From the NCBI GenBank assembly GCA_017452305.1, contig JAFTMQ010000068.1, forward strand, positions 1 to 6,177: DNA of 6,177 nucleotides, given 5' to 3'. The position numbers and the translations under genes are program-made. The notes beneath the pieces were generated by a model, which was given only the letters and a program-made list of their open reading frames with translations, was not told the DNA's origin and did not search any database. Of the stretch, positions 5,859-6,177 are shown one piece after another; the first letter of the stretch is position 1, and each line of letters begins with the position of its first letter. Source of the stretch: Clostridia bacterium (GTDB lineage Bacteria > Bacillota > Clostridia > Christensenellales > Borkfalkiaceae).

Positions 5859-5885
5859 AAAAAAGGCTTTTTGGAGTTAATGTAA

Positions 5886-6177
5886 ATGGCACAACAAAAG
5901 AAAGGGTTTATCACCCGTCTTCTTGAAGGCAAAGAAAAGAGTGAGGAATATGCAAGAAGTACGTTGCCGACCAACCGTTGGCAGCTTTTTTGGGATATTT
6001 TCAAAGGGAACTTAGGCAAGCTCGTGACGGTAAATCTTCTCACCGTTTTGTTCTTCCTACCCATGATTGCGGTTATCGTAATCTGCGTAATGGTTTCGGA
6101 TACGAGCGGACAAGTGTATCCCTTCGGCGCGAACGTGGGTATCGGTTATCCCGCCTTCCCGCATTGCAGGGGCAAGC
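5886..6177 (+). CDS. Membrane protein, N-terminal part (possibly DUF624/YesL-like)
   Basis: An open frame of 97 codons continues off the end of the window. The start ATG at 5886 has GGAG (5873-5876) 9 nt upstream. The protein begins with a charged cytoplasmic stretch (MAQQKKGFITRLLEGKEKSE), then RWQLFWDIFKGNLGKLVTVN, then a strong hydrophobic segment (about 46-70), and then a polar region with FGANVGIGYP (80-89). The pattern F-x-GNL-x-KL followed by a transmembrane helix with an LP turn resembles the start of the DUF624 (YesL-like) family of uncharacterised multi-pass membrane proteins common in Bacillota. That assignment is tentative because most of the protein is missing. An ATG-TAA minimal start-stop (5880-5885) directly abuts the start codon. 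The gene is divergent from the lysine operon, and no functional link is evident. Confidence 0.75.
   Translation, partial: MAQQKKGFITRLLEGKEKSEEYARSTLPTNRWQLFWDIFKGNLGKLVTVNLLTVLFFLPMIAVIVICVMVSDTSGQVYPFGANVGIGYPAFPHCRGK

Noticed and set aside
5759..6064. 101-codon minus-strand open frame antisense to the membrane gene and its leader
   Set aside because: It overlaps a better-supported plus-strand gene with promoter and ribosome binding site, and its sequence is Arg/Lys-rich and uninformative.
6147..6177. Possible frameshift at the end of the membrane gene (in-frame FPHCRGK versus PALQGQA one base over)
   Set aside because: The alternative reading looks more protein-like, but only about 25 bases remain, the family alignment is uncertain, and both frames stay open; not supportable from this window.

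Overview
The window reads as a piece of a Bacillota (Firmicutes) chromosome, probably Clostridia. The support is AGGAG-type ribosome binding sites, consensus sigma-A promoters, a clostridial-style long GluRS, a lipobox lipoprotein, and an asd-dapA-dapB operon behind a lysine riboswitch that ends in an intrinsic terminator. The taxonomic placement is inferred from gene content and is not more precise than that.

Layout. Positions 1-129 (+) are the last 42 codons of a ketopantoate-reductase-family gene. A consensus promoter (TTGACA-17-TACAAT, 145-173) then drives gltX (208-1857, +), followed 35 nt later by a small, AT-rich, unrecognised lipoprotein gene (1893-2414, +). A strong 12-bp hairpin (2435-2464) separates this unit from the convergent operon and has T-rich flanks on both strands, so it probably terminates both.

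The minus-strand operon runs right to left: asd (5314-4232), dapA (4177-3287), dapB (3290-2526). These encode three consecutive steps from aspartyl phosphate to tetrahydrodipicolinate in the lysine/diaminopimelate pathway. dapA and dapB overlap by ATGA. asd is of the archaeal/fungal type, not the classical Gram-positive type. A promoter at 5679-5651 starts a leader of about 330 nt. The leader holds a complete lysine riboswitch aptamer (5642-5472, P1-P5 traceable), an intrinsic terminator (5434-5397), and an antiterminator pairing that is mutually exclusive with both P5 and the terminator. Lysine should therefore cut off transcription of its own pathway before asd.

From 5749 a divergent plus-strand promoter (TTGAAA-17-TACAAT) gives a leader of about 100 nt that folds into a long GC-rich hairpin. 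It precedes a membrane-protein gene (5886 to window end, truncated) with a tentative resemblance to the DUF624/YesL group. The 571-nt gap between asd and this gene is thus almost fully occupied by regulatory sequence.

No CRISPR, insertion sequence, phage or defence genes, tRNA or rRNA are visible, and there is no evidence of a novel multi-gene system. The points most worth a second look are the riboswitch's alternative folds, the 80-nt leader segment after its terminator, the unexplained structured leader of the membrane gene, and the orphan lipoprotein.
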